This document shows positions 1-5,652 of a stretch of DNA of 8,094 nt, in pieces. How positions within the stretch are numbered: position 1 is the first letter of the stretch; each line of letters starts with the position of its first letter. The notes under the pieces are model-generated. The model saw only the letters and a program-made list of their open reading frames with translations. It did not search any database and was not told the origin of the DNA. The translations under genes were made by a program, and so were the position numbers. This stretch comes from Klebsiella pneumoniae (GTDB lineage: Bacteria; Pseudomonadota; Gammaproteobacteria; Ga0077536), in contig CAMCBY010000173.1 in the NCBI GenBank assembly GCA_945873015.1, forward strand, positions 1-8,094, given 5' to 3'.

Positions 1-751
1 AACCGCGATCGTTATGGGTATGCAGACTGATGATCACCGCCTCGCGGTGCTGCACATGCCGGCAGAACCATTCAATCTGGTCGGCATAGACATTGGGCGT
101 CGCCATCTCGACGGTCGAGGGCAGATTGAGAATGCAGGGCTTGGCCGCCGTCGGCTGCCAGACCTCAACCACTGCATCGCAGATCTCCACTGCGAAATCG
201 AGCTCGGTGCCGGTGAAGCTCTCGGGCGAATACTGGAACACCCACTCGGTATTCGGATGGCGGGCAGCGTGGGCCTTCACCCATTGCGCGCCCTGCACAG
301 CGATGCCCTTGATGCCGGCGCGGTCGAGTTCAAAAACCTGCTCGCGCTGCACCGTCGAAGTCGAGTTGTACAGGTGCACGATGGCACGTTTGACGCCCAG
401 CAAGGCTTCGAAGGAACGGGCAATCAATTCTTCACGGGCCTGGGTCAGGACTTGTACGGTGACGTCGTCCGGGATCAGTTTGTCGTCAATCAGGCGGCGC
501 ACAAAATCAAAATCCGGCTGCGAAGCGGCCGGGAAACCGATTTCGATTTCCTTGAAGCCGACTTTCACGAGCTGCCCGAACAACTGCAGTTTCTGCGCGA
601 CGTTCATCGGCTCGATCAGCGCCTGGTTGCCATCGCGAAGATCAACGCTGCACCAGCGCGGCGCGGACTCCAGCACCCGCTCGGGCCAAGTGCGGTCCGG
701 CAACTGGATGGGGGCGTAGGGCTTGTATTTACGATGATCGAAAGCGCTCAT
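1..751 (-). CDS. leuA: 2-isopropylmalate synthase, N-terminal part (cut by left window edge)
   Basis: This enzyme condenses acetyl-CoA with 2-oxoisovalerate to give 2-isopropylmalate, the first committed step of leucine synthesis, in the cytoplasm. The 250 visible codons start MSAFDHRKYKPYAPIQLPDR. They contain the family signature R39-D40-G41-N42-Q43 (catalytic Arg and metal-binding Asp) early in the TIM barrel. The last visible residues are H244-T-H246-N-D-R-G, the HxH metal-binding motif. The N-terminal lead with a KYxPY motif before the barrel resembles the longer 'yeast-type' LeuA found in many proteobacteria and actinobacteria. The rest of the barrel and the C-terminal leucine-sensing domain lie beyond the edge. 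The ATG at 749-751 follows a good ribosome binding site (AGAAGGAAG, about 6 bases upstream). The gene is divergent from an Lrp-type regulator, which suggests but does not prove leucine-responsive control. Family identity is secure; the yeast-type subclass is less so. Confidence 0.95.
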   Translation of the reverse strand, partial: MSAFDHRKYKPYAPIQLPDRTWPERVLESAPRWCSVDLRDGNQALIEPMNVAQKLQLFGQLVKVGFKEIEIGFPAASQPDFDFVRRLIDDKLIPDDVTVQVLTQAREELIARSFEALLGVKRAIVHLYNSTSTVQREQVFELDRAGIKGIAVQGAQWVKAHAARHPNTEWVFQYSPESFTGTELDFAVEICDAVVEVWQPTAAKPCILNLPSTVEMATPNVYADQIEWFCRHVQHREAVIISLHTHNDRG

Positions 752-860
752 GGGACTTCCTTCTGGCGCGCGCGCGGCGCGGCTGACGATTGAATACAGC
801 GGGCTGGCGGAGCCTGGCGTTTAAAGTGCCGGCGCGGGCCGGGCACCGCGAACGGGGGGA

Positions 861-866
861 AGTATA
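861..866 (-). promoter_or_regulatory. Candidate -10 element for leuA
   Basis: On the minus strand this reads TATACT, five of six matches to the sigma-70 -10 consensus, about 110 bases upstream of the leuA start codon. I see no good -35 at 16-18 bases, so an activator may be needed or the call may be wrong. Transcription from here would give a GC-rich leader of about 100 bases. That leader contains a hairpin at 826-846 (8-bp stem with one bulged base, loop of 4). It has no ATG before leuA and no run of leucine codons, so classical leucine attenuation is not supported. Confidence 0.4.
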
Positions 867-931
867 ACGAGCGGCTGGTAGTGAAAGATGGCGAATTAGT
901 CTGGATCAGAGGAAGGTTTTGCAATTACTCT

Positions 932-944
932 CTAATAAAATCTT
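932..944. promoter_or_regulatory. Possible Lrp-type operator in the leuA/lrp gap
   Basis: The minus strand reads AAGATTTTATTAG. Nine of 13 positions match the short E. coli Lrp consensus AGAATTTTATTCT, with the central ATTTTATT intact. It sits in the AT-rich part of the divergent gap, about 70 bases before the lrp start and about 180 before leuA, where an autoregulating Lrp family member would be expected to bind. AT-rich matches of this size occur by chance, so this is only a suggestion. Confidence 0.25.
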
Positions 945-1013
945 GGTGAGTAGGGAAAAGCGCTGCAAACTGTCGAAATCCGATTATCTGCCCTCATCTG
1001 TGGGTCCCGCACC

Positions 1014-1541
1014 ATGAAACTCGACCGCATCGACAAACGTATCCTTGCCGAGATGCAGGCCAATGGCCGTATCAGCAACCTCGAACTCGCCGACAAGATC
1101 GGTCTGTCGCCAACGCCCTGCTCGCGTCGCGTGCGCCAGTTGGAGGAATCGGGGGTCATCGACCGCCATGTCACCTTGCTCAACCAGGCTGCCCTCGGCC
1201 TCAACATCACCGCCATGATAGGCATCACCATGGACCGTCACACGCCCGAGCGTTTCGCCACGTTTGAGCGCGAAGTGCAGGGTTTTCCAGAGGTCATCGA
1301 ATGCAGCATCGTCACAGGGCAGGCTGCCGACTATCTGTTGAAGGCGGTTTTGCCGGATATGACTTATTACGAAGAGTTCCTGCTCGGCCGTCTGACCCGC
1401 ATCGAGGGTGTGACCGGCGTACATTCGAGCTTCGTATTACGGCGCGTGATTGCCAGGACCGAGCTCCCGCTCGAACACATTGATCACATTCGACGGCCGG
1501 AACGTGCAGCGGCGAGCCTCAATGTAACGCGCCGGCGGTAA
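1014..1541 (+). CDS. Lrp/AsnC family transcriptional regulator
   Basis: This is a small DNA-binding regulator of the feast/famine family, whose members bind amino acids and form dimers and octamers. The 175 residues start MKLDRIDKRILAEMQANGRI. The N-terminal winged helix-turn-helix spans about residues 4-60, with the recognition-helix stretch LSPTPCSRRVRQLEESGVI (31-49) typical of Lrp. The RAM (ligand-sensing, oligomerising) domain covers about residues 65-150. The protein is slightly longer than the usual 150-165 because of a basic C-terminal tail. The ATG at 1014 aligns with the conserved Lrp start, although the upstream ribosome binding site is weak (GTGGG region). It is divergent from leuA, so control of leuA and of itself is a reasonable guess. 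The sequence does not show whether it is global Lrp, a BkdR-like branched-chain regulator or another paralogue, so I give no symbol. Confidence 0.93.
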   Translation: MKLDRIDKRILAEMQANGRISNLELADKIGLSPTPCSRRVRQLEESGVIDRHVTLLNQAALGLNITAMIGITMDRHTPERFATFEREVQGFPEVIECSIVTGQAADYLLKAVLPDMTYYEEFLLGRLTRIEGVTGVHSSFVLRRVIARTELPLEHIDHIRRPERAAASLNVTRRR

Positions 1542-1568
1542 GGCTTCAGCCGCGCGGCTTCGGGCTGT

Positions 1569-1802
1569 TCAGGGTGCGCGTTTGCAGTCCTCAACGTACC
1601 AGGCTTCTACTTTCTCGCGGGCCCACGGCGTTCGGCGCAGGAATTTCAAGCTCGATTTGACCGATGGCTCATTGAAAAAACAGCGCACCGGAATGCGGCG
1701 TGACATCTCGGCCCAGCCGTGGCGCGCCACCAGGGCAGTCAGGATGGCTTCCAGGGTGATGCCGTGCAGCGGGTCACGTGAAGCGCGGGGTTCGTCGGTC
1801 AT
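1569..1802 (-). CDS. VF530 family (DUF2132) small DNA-binding protein
   Basis: This 77-residue protein starts MTDEPRASRDPLHGITLEAI. It carries the conserved core of the VF530/DUF2132 family: DPLHGITLEAILTxLVxxxGW near residues 10-30, then IxVRCFxxxPSxKSSLKFLRxTPWAREKVExWY in the C-terminal half. The family takes its name from a Vibrio fischeri protein of known structure and is described as putatively DNA binding; no cellular role is established. The protein is small, basic and probably cytoplasmic, with no signal peptide or membrane segment. It converges on lrp, with only 27 bases between the two stop codons. It lies about 60 bases past the pstS terminator, so it probably has its own promoter, although I cannot identify one. 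A small imperfect hairpin (1816-1833) lies just upstream of its start. The ribosome binding site is weak. The strong family match makes it a real gene. Confidence 0.9.
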   Translation of the reverse strand: MTDEPRASRDPLHGITLEAILTALVARHGWAEMSRRIPVRCFFNEPSVKSSLKFLRRTPWAREKVEAWYVEDCKRAP

Positions 1803-1864
1803 GGGCTTAACGGCACGGGAATACGGATACCCGCATGGTAAGGGAGCAAGGGCGCCAGGCGCGC

Positions 1865-1894
1865 AAAAAAATACCGGGCCAATGGCCCGGTATT
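1865..1894 (-). terminator. Rho-independent terminator of pstS
   Basis: A perfect 10-bp stem (ATACCGGGCC at 1871-1880 with GGCCCGGTAT at 1884-1893, loop of 3) is followed on the minus strand by seven T residues (complement of A1865-A1871). It begins about 25 bases after the pstS stop codon and before the VF530 gene. This indicates that the pstS transcript ends here and is not joined to downstream genes. Confidence 0.92.
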
Positions 1895-1917
1895 GAACGT
1901 CAGTCAGGTCGTGCGGT

Positions 1918-2889
1918 TCAGTCGCCCAGCACGGTCGCCAACTGTTTCTCGGTGATCTTGGTCGGCACCTGGATATAGCCGTCCTTGGTCACGATTTCCT
2001 GGCCCTCTTTCGACAGCACCATGCGCAGGAAGGCGCGCTCGAGCGGCGCTATCGGTTTGTTGGGTGCCTTGTTGACATAGATGAACAGATAACGGCTGAG
2101 CGGGTATTTGCCAGCCAGCGCGTTCTCTTCGGTGGCTTCCTTCATGTTGCCCTGTTTGTCTGCTATCGGTACCGCGCGCACCCCGGAGGTGCGATAGCCA
2201 ATGCCCGAGTAGCCGACGCCGTTCAGTGACTTGGTCACGCCCTGCACGACCGAAGCCGAACCCGGTTGCTCATTGACGTTGTTCTTGAAGTCGCCCTTGC
2301 ACAGCGCGTGTTCCTTGAAATAGCCGTAGGTGCCGGACACCGAGTTACGGCCGTAGAGCTGGATGGTGCGGCTGCCCCATTCGCCGGCCAGACCCAGTTC
2401 ACCCCACTTGGTGATGTCACTGGCGTGGCCGCACTGGCGGGTTGCCGAGAAGATCGCGTCGACCTGTTCGATGGTCAGGCCCTTGACCGGGTTGTCCTTG
2501 TGTACGAACACCGCCAGCGCATCGACCGCGACCGGCACTGCGGTCGGCTTGTAGCCGTATTTCGCTTCAAAAGCTTCCAGCTCGTTGGACTTCATGAGGC
2601 GGCTCATGGGGCCGAGATTGGAAGTGCCTTCGGTCAGCGCGGGCGGCGCGGTGGCTGAGCCGGCGGCCTGAATCTGGATGTTGACGCTCGGGTAGAAGCG
2701 CTTGAATTGCTCCGCCCACAGGGTCATGAGGTTGGCGAGGGTGTCGGAACCGACACTGGTGACGTTACCGGAGACGCCGGTTTGGGTCTGGTAAGGCTGG
2801 TGACCTCCCGCCGCATCTTCGGCGTGGGCAGTCAGGATGGCGCCGCCGAGCAGGAGCGCGGCGAGGCCGGAAATCTGGCGTTGGAACAC
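1918..2889 (-). CDS. pstS: Phosphate ABC transporter substrate-binding protein PstS
   Basis: PstS is the periplasmic protein that captures inorganic phosphate for the high-affinity PstSCAB importer. The 323 residues begin with a signal peptide (MFQRQIS, then the hydrophobic GLAALLLGGAILT, likely cut after AHA at residue 23). The mature protein shows VGSDTLANLM (46-55), AAGSATAPPALTEG (75-88), GPMSR (93-97) and GRNSVSGTYGYF (180-191). These are phosphate-binding loops of the PstS family. Cys153 and Cys197 could form a disulfide. Length and sequence resemble the Pseudomonas PstS type as I remember it. The start is GTG at 2887-2889, with AGGGGAG 8 bases upstream. A PhoB box and -10 lie directly upstream and a strong terminator directly downstream, so the gene appears monocistronic. 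No pstC, pstA, pstB or phoU is next to it, so the permease must be encoded elsewhere. Confidence 0.96.
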   Translation of the reverse strand: MFQRQISGLAALLLGGAILTAHAEDAAGGHQPYQTQTGVSGNVTSVGSDTLANLMTLWAEQFKRFYPSVNIQIQAAGSATAPPALTEGTSNLGPMSRLMKSNELEAFEAKYGYKPTAVPVAVDALAVFVHKDNPVKGLTIEQVDAIFSATRQCGHASDITKWGELGLAGEWGSRTIQLYGRNSVSGTYGYFKEHALCKGDFKNNVNEQPGSASVVQGVTKSLNGVGYSGIGYRTSGVRAVPIADKQGNMKEATEENALAGKYPLSRYLFIYVNKAPNKPIAPLERAFLRMVLSKEGQEIVTKDGYIQVPTKITEKQLATVLGD

Positions 2890-2924
2890 GTGGGTTTCTC
2901 CCCTGGGGCGATTGGACTGCGCGA

Positions 2925-2930
2925 AGTATG
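2925..2930 (-). promoter_or_regulatory. -10 element of the pstS promoter
   Basis: The minus strand reads CATACT, a fair -10, placed 9 bases after the second PhoB repeat. In PhoB-dependent promoters the box replaces the -35 at about this distance. The predicted transcript start near 2918 leaves a leader of about 29 bases containing the ribosome binding site. Confidence 0.65.
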
Positions 2931-2957
2931 TGATGAATTTATGACCAAGATATGACG
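2929..2957 (-). promoter_or_regulatory. Pho box (PhoB binding site) upstream of pstS
   Basis: Three 7-bp direct repeats in exact 11-bp phase are read on the minus strand: CGTCATA (2951-2957), GGTCATA (2940-2946) and CATCACA (2929-2935). They are separated by the 4-bp AT-rich linkers TCTT and AATT. This is the arrangement of the classical Pho box (7-bp half-sites related to CTGTCAT, 11-bp spacing). The first two repeats are the strongest; the third overlaps the -10 by two bases and may not be bound. Activation of pstS by phosphorylated PhoB under phosphate limitation follows from this layout. Confidence 0.88.
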
Positions 2958-2970
2958 AAACCGCAATCTT

Positions 2971-3113
2971 AGAAGCGGTCTCAAAATTAAGCGAGCGCAG
3001 TCAGTTTGTGCGTCGCCGGCGCGGAGAAACCGCAGCGTATACAGAAATACGTGAGGATTTCGAGCACCGCCGACGCGCAAAATGGCAAGCGCAGCTATTT
3101 TGAGACCGCTTCT
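2971..3113. repeat. 143-bp hairpin-forming inverted repeat element (MITE-like)
   Basis: The outer arms are a perfect 17-bp inverted repeat: AGAAGCGGTCTCAAAAT at 2971-2987 and its exact reverse complement at 3097-3113. Pairing continues inward imperfectly; for example 3000-3015 matches the reverse complement of the 3071-3086 region at about 13 of 16 positions, with two more as G-U pairs. The centre is a perfect CGTAT-ACAGAA-ATACG hairpin (3036-3051), whose midpoint (3043.5) nearly coincides with that of the outer arms (3042). The whole segment can therefore fold as one long stem. It fills most of the 280-base gap between the GGDEF gene and pstS, ending 13 bases before the Pho box. I see no obvious target-site duplication. 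A miniature inverted-repeat transposable element remnant or a chromosomal repeat family is the most likely identity. Confidence 0.6.
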
Positions 3114-3169
3114 CGTCACGCGCACGGGTATGCGCAGTCCGGCGTGGGCAGTGCGCCTGGGCTGCGTGT

Positions 3170-4768
3170 TCAGTCGAGGGGGTGAGGTGGCTCCGGTACC
3201 GGATCGAGTTCGGTACAGACGCGGTTACGGCCGCCTTGTTTAGCGGCGTACATCGCCTGGTCGGCACGTTCAAAGACGCTGTCCACGCTGTCGGCGGCCT
3301 GGAATTGAGCGACCCCGCAGGACATGGTGACGCGCACCGGCGTGTCTTTGTGCCGGAACGGGCAGTCGGCAATATGACTGCGCAGCTTTTCAAGCATGGT
3401 GTGCGCGTCAGCTACCGAAGTTTCCGGCAGCAGCAGCACGAACTCTTCACCACCAAAGCGACACAATACGTCGCTCTCGCGGATCACTTCCTTGAGCTTG
3501 GACGCGACCGTTGCCAACACCTTGTCGCCCGCCGCATGGCCGTAACGATCGTTGATCTCCTTGAACAGGTCGAGGTCGATCACCGCCAGACTCAGCGCAC
3601 CGCCGTAGCGTTTCCAGCGCGCAAAATGTTTGGTCGCCATCTCGGTATAACCGGCCCGATTAAGAATGCCGGTCAAGGGATCCATCAACACCCGAGCGTG
3701 CTGGACCTCAAGATCCTCACGCAGATGCATCGCTTGCTGTTCGAGGTCTTTGAGCCGATGACTCATACGCTCGATGACATCACCGGCTTCGGCGGCACGC
3801 TGCGTCTGGGTCGAGACGAACTGGGTCAGGCCGCTGTCGATGACTTCGAGCTTACCCTCGATGAGTTCTCTCAACGCGTCCAGATTGTCGGCTTCGCCGA
3901 CGCTGACGCGCACTTCGCGCACGCCCACGCAGATGGTCTCACTGAGCTGCAGGGCATCGGCAGCGCTATCGGCATACATTTCGCGCGAGCGCTGCATGAC
4001 CTGTTCGAATTCCTGCAAGCGGCGCGCGGTGCCGCGCAGGAACTCCGCGAGCCTGTCGAGTTCGACCTGCATTTCCTCGCGCAATTTGCCCACCAACTGC
4101 GCGAGCGCGGTGGTGCAGGGGCGAATTTGCTCGGCACTGGCGATGGTTTCGATGGTGCGACGCAGTTGCGCCGCTTCGCCGGCCAGATTGCGTGACACCG
4201 GGATGCGGTCGATCAGATCAAGCAGCGATTGCCGTGCGCTGTCGAGTGTGCGTTTGTTGTCGGCGGCCTGCGCCAATCGTTCGGAAATGGCGGCAGACGC
4301 CTGCTCGACCTGCTCCAGCAGTTCGGCAGTATCGGCCTTGGCCTCGATGCGTTTGCGCACGCGTTCCACTTCAAGCAGCAGCGCGGGCGGCAATTGCAGG
4401 TGATCGATGAAATGCTCGAAAAGACCGGGTTGCGCGCTGTCCTCGTGAGAGCTGGCCTGCGCTGCGCTCGGGGCTGTCGCGCTGGTACGCGACACCGGTT
4501 CGAGATTCAAGGTGACGATGGTGTTGACGATTTCGTCGATCAGGCGCTGCAGCCCCGCATCGCGTCGTCCGGCCCGGACCAGACCGCCGAGCTCCTTGAG
4601 TTTCTTGTCGAGGTCGGCGCTGCGTCCGTGGTAGGCCAGTGCCAGGCGGAGGATGCCGCGTTGCAGTCGCGAGATGGTTTCCGAGGCGGCGCGATCAGCC
4701 ACCCCATCACGACGTGGGGGCGGGGCTTCGGGATTGGTGATGGTGCCGTTCAATTGGGAGACCGACAT
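3170..4768 (-). CDS. Diguanylate cyclase with coiled-coil N-terminal region (DgcH-like)
   Basis: This enzyme makes cyclic di-GMP from two GTP, a signal for sessile life and biofilm. Counted from the ATG at 4768, it has 532 residues. The C-terminal GGDEF domain (about 355-515) has DPLTGILNRAGY, the metal-binding DLDLFKEIND stretch, the active-site motif GGEEF (439-443) and the inhibitory-site motif RESD (430-433) exactly 9 residues earlier. It should therefore be active and product-inhibited. The N-terminal 350 residues have no membrane segment. They begin with a helical SRLQRGILRLALAYHGRSADLD module and continue as long heptad-rich helices, probably a sensing and dimerisation region. This composition, and the position next to dsbA and cytochrome c4, recall P. 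aeruginosa PA5487 (DgcH); I recall this from memory and have not checked it. An ATG at 4825 would add 19 residues, but only the ATG at 4768 has a passable ribosome binding site (GGAACAG). Confidence 0.93.
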   Translation of the reverse strand: MSVSQLNGTITNPEAPPPRRDGVADRAASETISRLQRGILRLALAYHGRSADLDKKLKELGGLVRAGRRDAGLQRLIDEIVNTIVTLNLEPVSRTSATAPSAAQASSHEDSAQPGLFEHFIDHLQLPPALLLEVERVRKRIEAKADTAELLEQVEQASAAISERLAQAADNKRTLDSARQSLLDLIDRIPVSRNLAGEAAQLRRTIETIASAEQIRPCTTALAQLVGKLREEMQVELDRLAEFLRGTARRLQEFEQVMQRSREMYADSAADALQLSETICVGVREVRVSVGEADNLDALRELIEGKLEVIDSGLTQFVSTQTQRAAEAGDVIERMSHRLKDLEQQAMHLREDLEVQHARVLMDPLTGILNRAGYTEMATKHFARWKRYGGALSLAVIDLDLFKEINDRYGHAAGDKVLATVASKLKEVIRESDVLCRFGGEEFVLLLPETSVADAHTMLEKLRSHIADCPFRHKDTPVRVTMSCGVAQFQAADSVDSVFERADQAMYAAKQGGRNRVCTELDPVPEPPHPLD

Positions 4769-4890
4769 TACTGTTCCGACGTCGTAGGGGACGTTCGCGC
4801 CGCCATCACACCGTATCCGTAACATGTACGTATACGACGCAGAGGTGGCACACCTGCCGGTAAGGTCTCAAGACTGAAAGAGACTCGCAA

Positions 4891-4919
4891 GGTCAGAGAA
4901 GTGTGGCACTTCTCTGACC
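4891..4919 (-). terminator. Strong hairpin after dsbA (probable terminator or 3' stabiliser)
   Basis: A perfect 13-bp stem, GGTCAGAGAAGTG (4891-4903) with CACTTCTCTGACC (4907-4919), closes a 3-base loop 25 bases past the dsbA stop codon. On the minus strand the following bases are TTGCGAGTCTCTTTC, without a true T-run. It may therefore work as a weak or Rho-assisted terminator, or protect the 3' end of the dsbA mRNA. A second small hairpin (AGGTG-GCA-CACCT) lies a little further on, near 4842-4854. Confidence 0.6.
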
Positions 4920-4944
4920 GAATTCGCGCTGTCCGTGCGAATCG

Positions 4945-5574
4945 TTACCGCTTGTGTTCCTTATCGGCCAGCGATCCGACCAGCTTTAACAGCGTGGTGA
5001 AGTCGCCCGCTTCCTGGGCGCTGCTGCGGTATTTTCCATTGATGATGACGGCCGGTACGCCGGTAATGCCGTATTCGCGGGTCAGCGCGATCGCGTGGCG
5101 GGTCTTGGTATCCACGTCGAAGGAGTTGTAGGCCTTCTTGAACGCTTCACCATCGACTCCCTGCTCCACTACAAATTGGGTCAAATCTTCCTCGGAGAAT
5201 ATTTTGCGCCCCTGTTTATGCATCGCGTCGAACAGCGGCTGGTGGATTTTCTCCAGCACCCCGAGTTGCTGTGCCGCGTAATAGCCGCGCGCGTGAATTT
5301 CCCAGTTGTGGGCAAACACCGCCGGCACGCGCACGAATTCGACGTAATCGGGTTTGTTCTTGACCCACTCCGACAATTGCGGCTCAAACGCGTAGCAATG
5401 CGGGCAGCCGTACCAGAACAGCTCTAGCACCTCGACCTTACCAGCGGCGGCGGAAGTTGCCACCGGCGGCTTCACTGCCTGGTAATGCTGACCGGCAACA
5501 TATTCTTGCGCCGGGCTGTTCGTCACGGCCAGCAGTGCCAGCAAGACTGAACATAAGATGTTGTGTAGCTTCAT
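4945..5574 (-). CDS. dsbA: Thiol:disulfide interchange protein DsbA
   Basis: DsbA is the periplasmic oxidase that inserts disulfide bonds into newly exported proteins and is re-oxidised by DsbB. The 209 residues start with a signal peptide (MKLHNILCSVLLALLAVTNSPA, likely cut near residue 22). The thioredoxin fold carries the redox centre C57-P-H-C60 within FWYGCPHCYAFEP. The CPHC dipeptide is the one typical of strongly oxidising DsbA. The cis-proline is P174 in GVPAVIING, and the helical insertion lies between about 80 and 160. The length matches the family. The ATG at 5572-5574 has AGGTAAG about 9 bases upstream. It lies 78 bases downstream of the cytochrome c4 stop, with a perfect palindrome between them, and is probably co-transcribed with it. 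The pairing of cytochrome c4 and dsbA is a recurrent gammaproteobacterial arrangement. Confidence 0.97.
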   Translation of the reverse strand: MKLHNILCSVLLALLAVTNSPAQEYVAGQHYQAVKPPVATSAAAGKVEVLELFWYGCPHCYAFEPQLSEWVKNKPDYVEFVRVPAVFAHNWEIHARGYYAAQQLGVLEKIHQPLFDAMHKQGRKIFSEEDLTQFVVEQGVDGEAFKKAYNSFDVDTKTRHAIALTREYGITGVPAVIINGKYRSSAQEAGDFTTLLKLVGSLADKEHKR

Positions 5575-5613
5575 GGTTGTCGCTTACCTACTGTTGTGGC
5601 GTCGGGGCAATCC

Positions 5614-5641
5614 CGCGCAGCGTCAGGCCTGACGCTGCGCG
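5614..5641. repeat. 28-bp perfect palindrome between cytochrome c4 gene and dsbA
   Basis: The 14 bases CGCGCAGCGTCAGG (5614-5627) are followed immediately by their exact reverse complement (5628-5641). In RNA this gives a 12-bp stem with a GGCC loop. It begins about 12 bases past the cytochrome c4 stop codon. No T-run follows on either strand; on the minus strand the next bases are GGATTGCCCC. A classical terminator is therefore unlikely, and an intercistronic hairpin that stabilises the upstream message or lowers read-through into dsbA fits better. A protein-binding palindrome is also possible. Confidence 0.75.
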
Positions 5642-5652
5642 AAAAGGCGGCC

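Noticed and set aside
14..793. Plus-strand open frame of 259 codons
   Set aside because: It lies antisense to leuA, whose minus-strand frame has clear family motifs; the plus-strand product has no recognisable domain.
752..860. Leucine attenuator or T-box in the leuA leader
   Set aside because: No start codon with leucine codons, no specifier-like structure and no terminator with a U-run precedes leuA.
1548..1559. 12-bp palindrome AGCCGCGCGGCT between lrp and the VF530 gene
   Set aside because: It is considered as a terminator for the convergent genes, but it has no loop of usable size beyond its own centre and no T-run on either strand; GC-rich DNA gives such palindromes by chance.
1816..1833. 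Imperfect hairpin (CGGGAAT/ATACCCG, loop ACGG) before the VF530 gene
   Set aside because: It has a short stem with a mismatch and no T-run; not enough to call an operator or terminator.
2832..3125. Minus-strand frame of 97 codons across the inverted repeat and the pstS start
   Set aside because: It overlaps the start of pstS, the Pho box and the palindromic element in another frame, and its sequence matches no family I know.
3001..3393. Minus-strand frame of 130 codons across the repeat and the 3' end of the GGDEF gene
   Set aside because: It is mostly an out-of-frame reading of the GGDEF coding region, with low-complexity Arg/Ser-rich content.
3182..4195. Plus-strand open frame of 337 codons
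   Set aside because: It is antisense to the GGDEF gene in high-GC DNA, where the reverse frame stays open by composition; no family features are visible.
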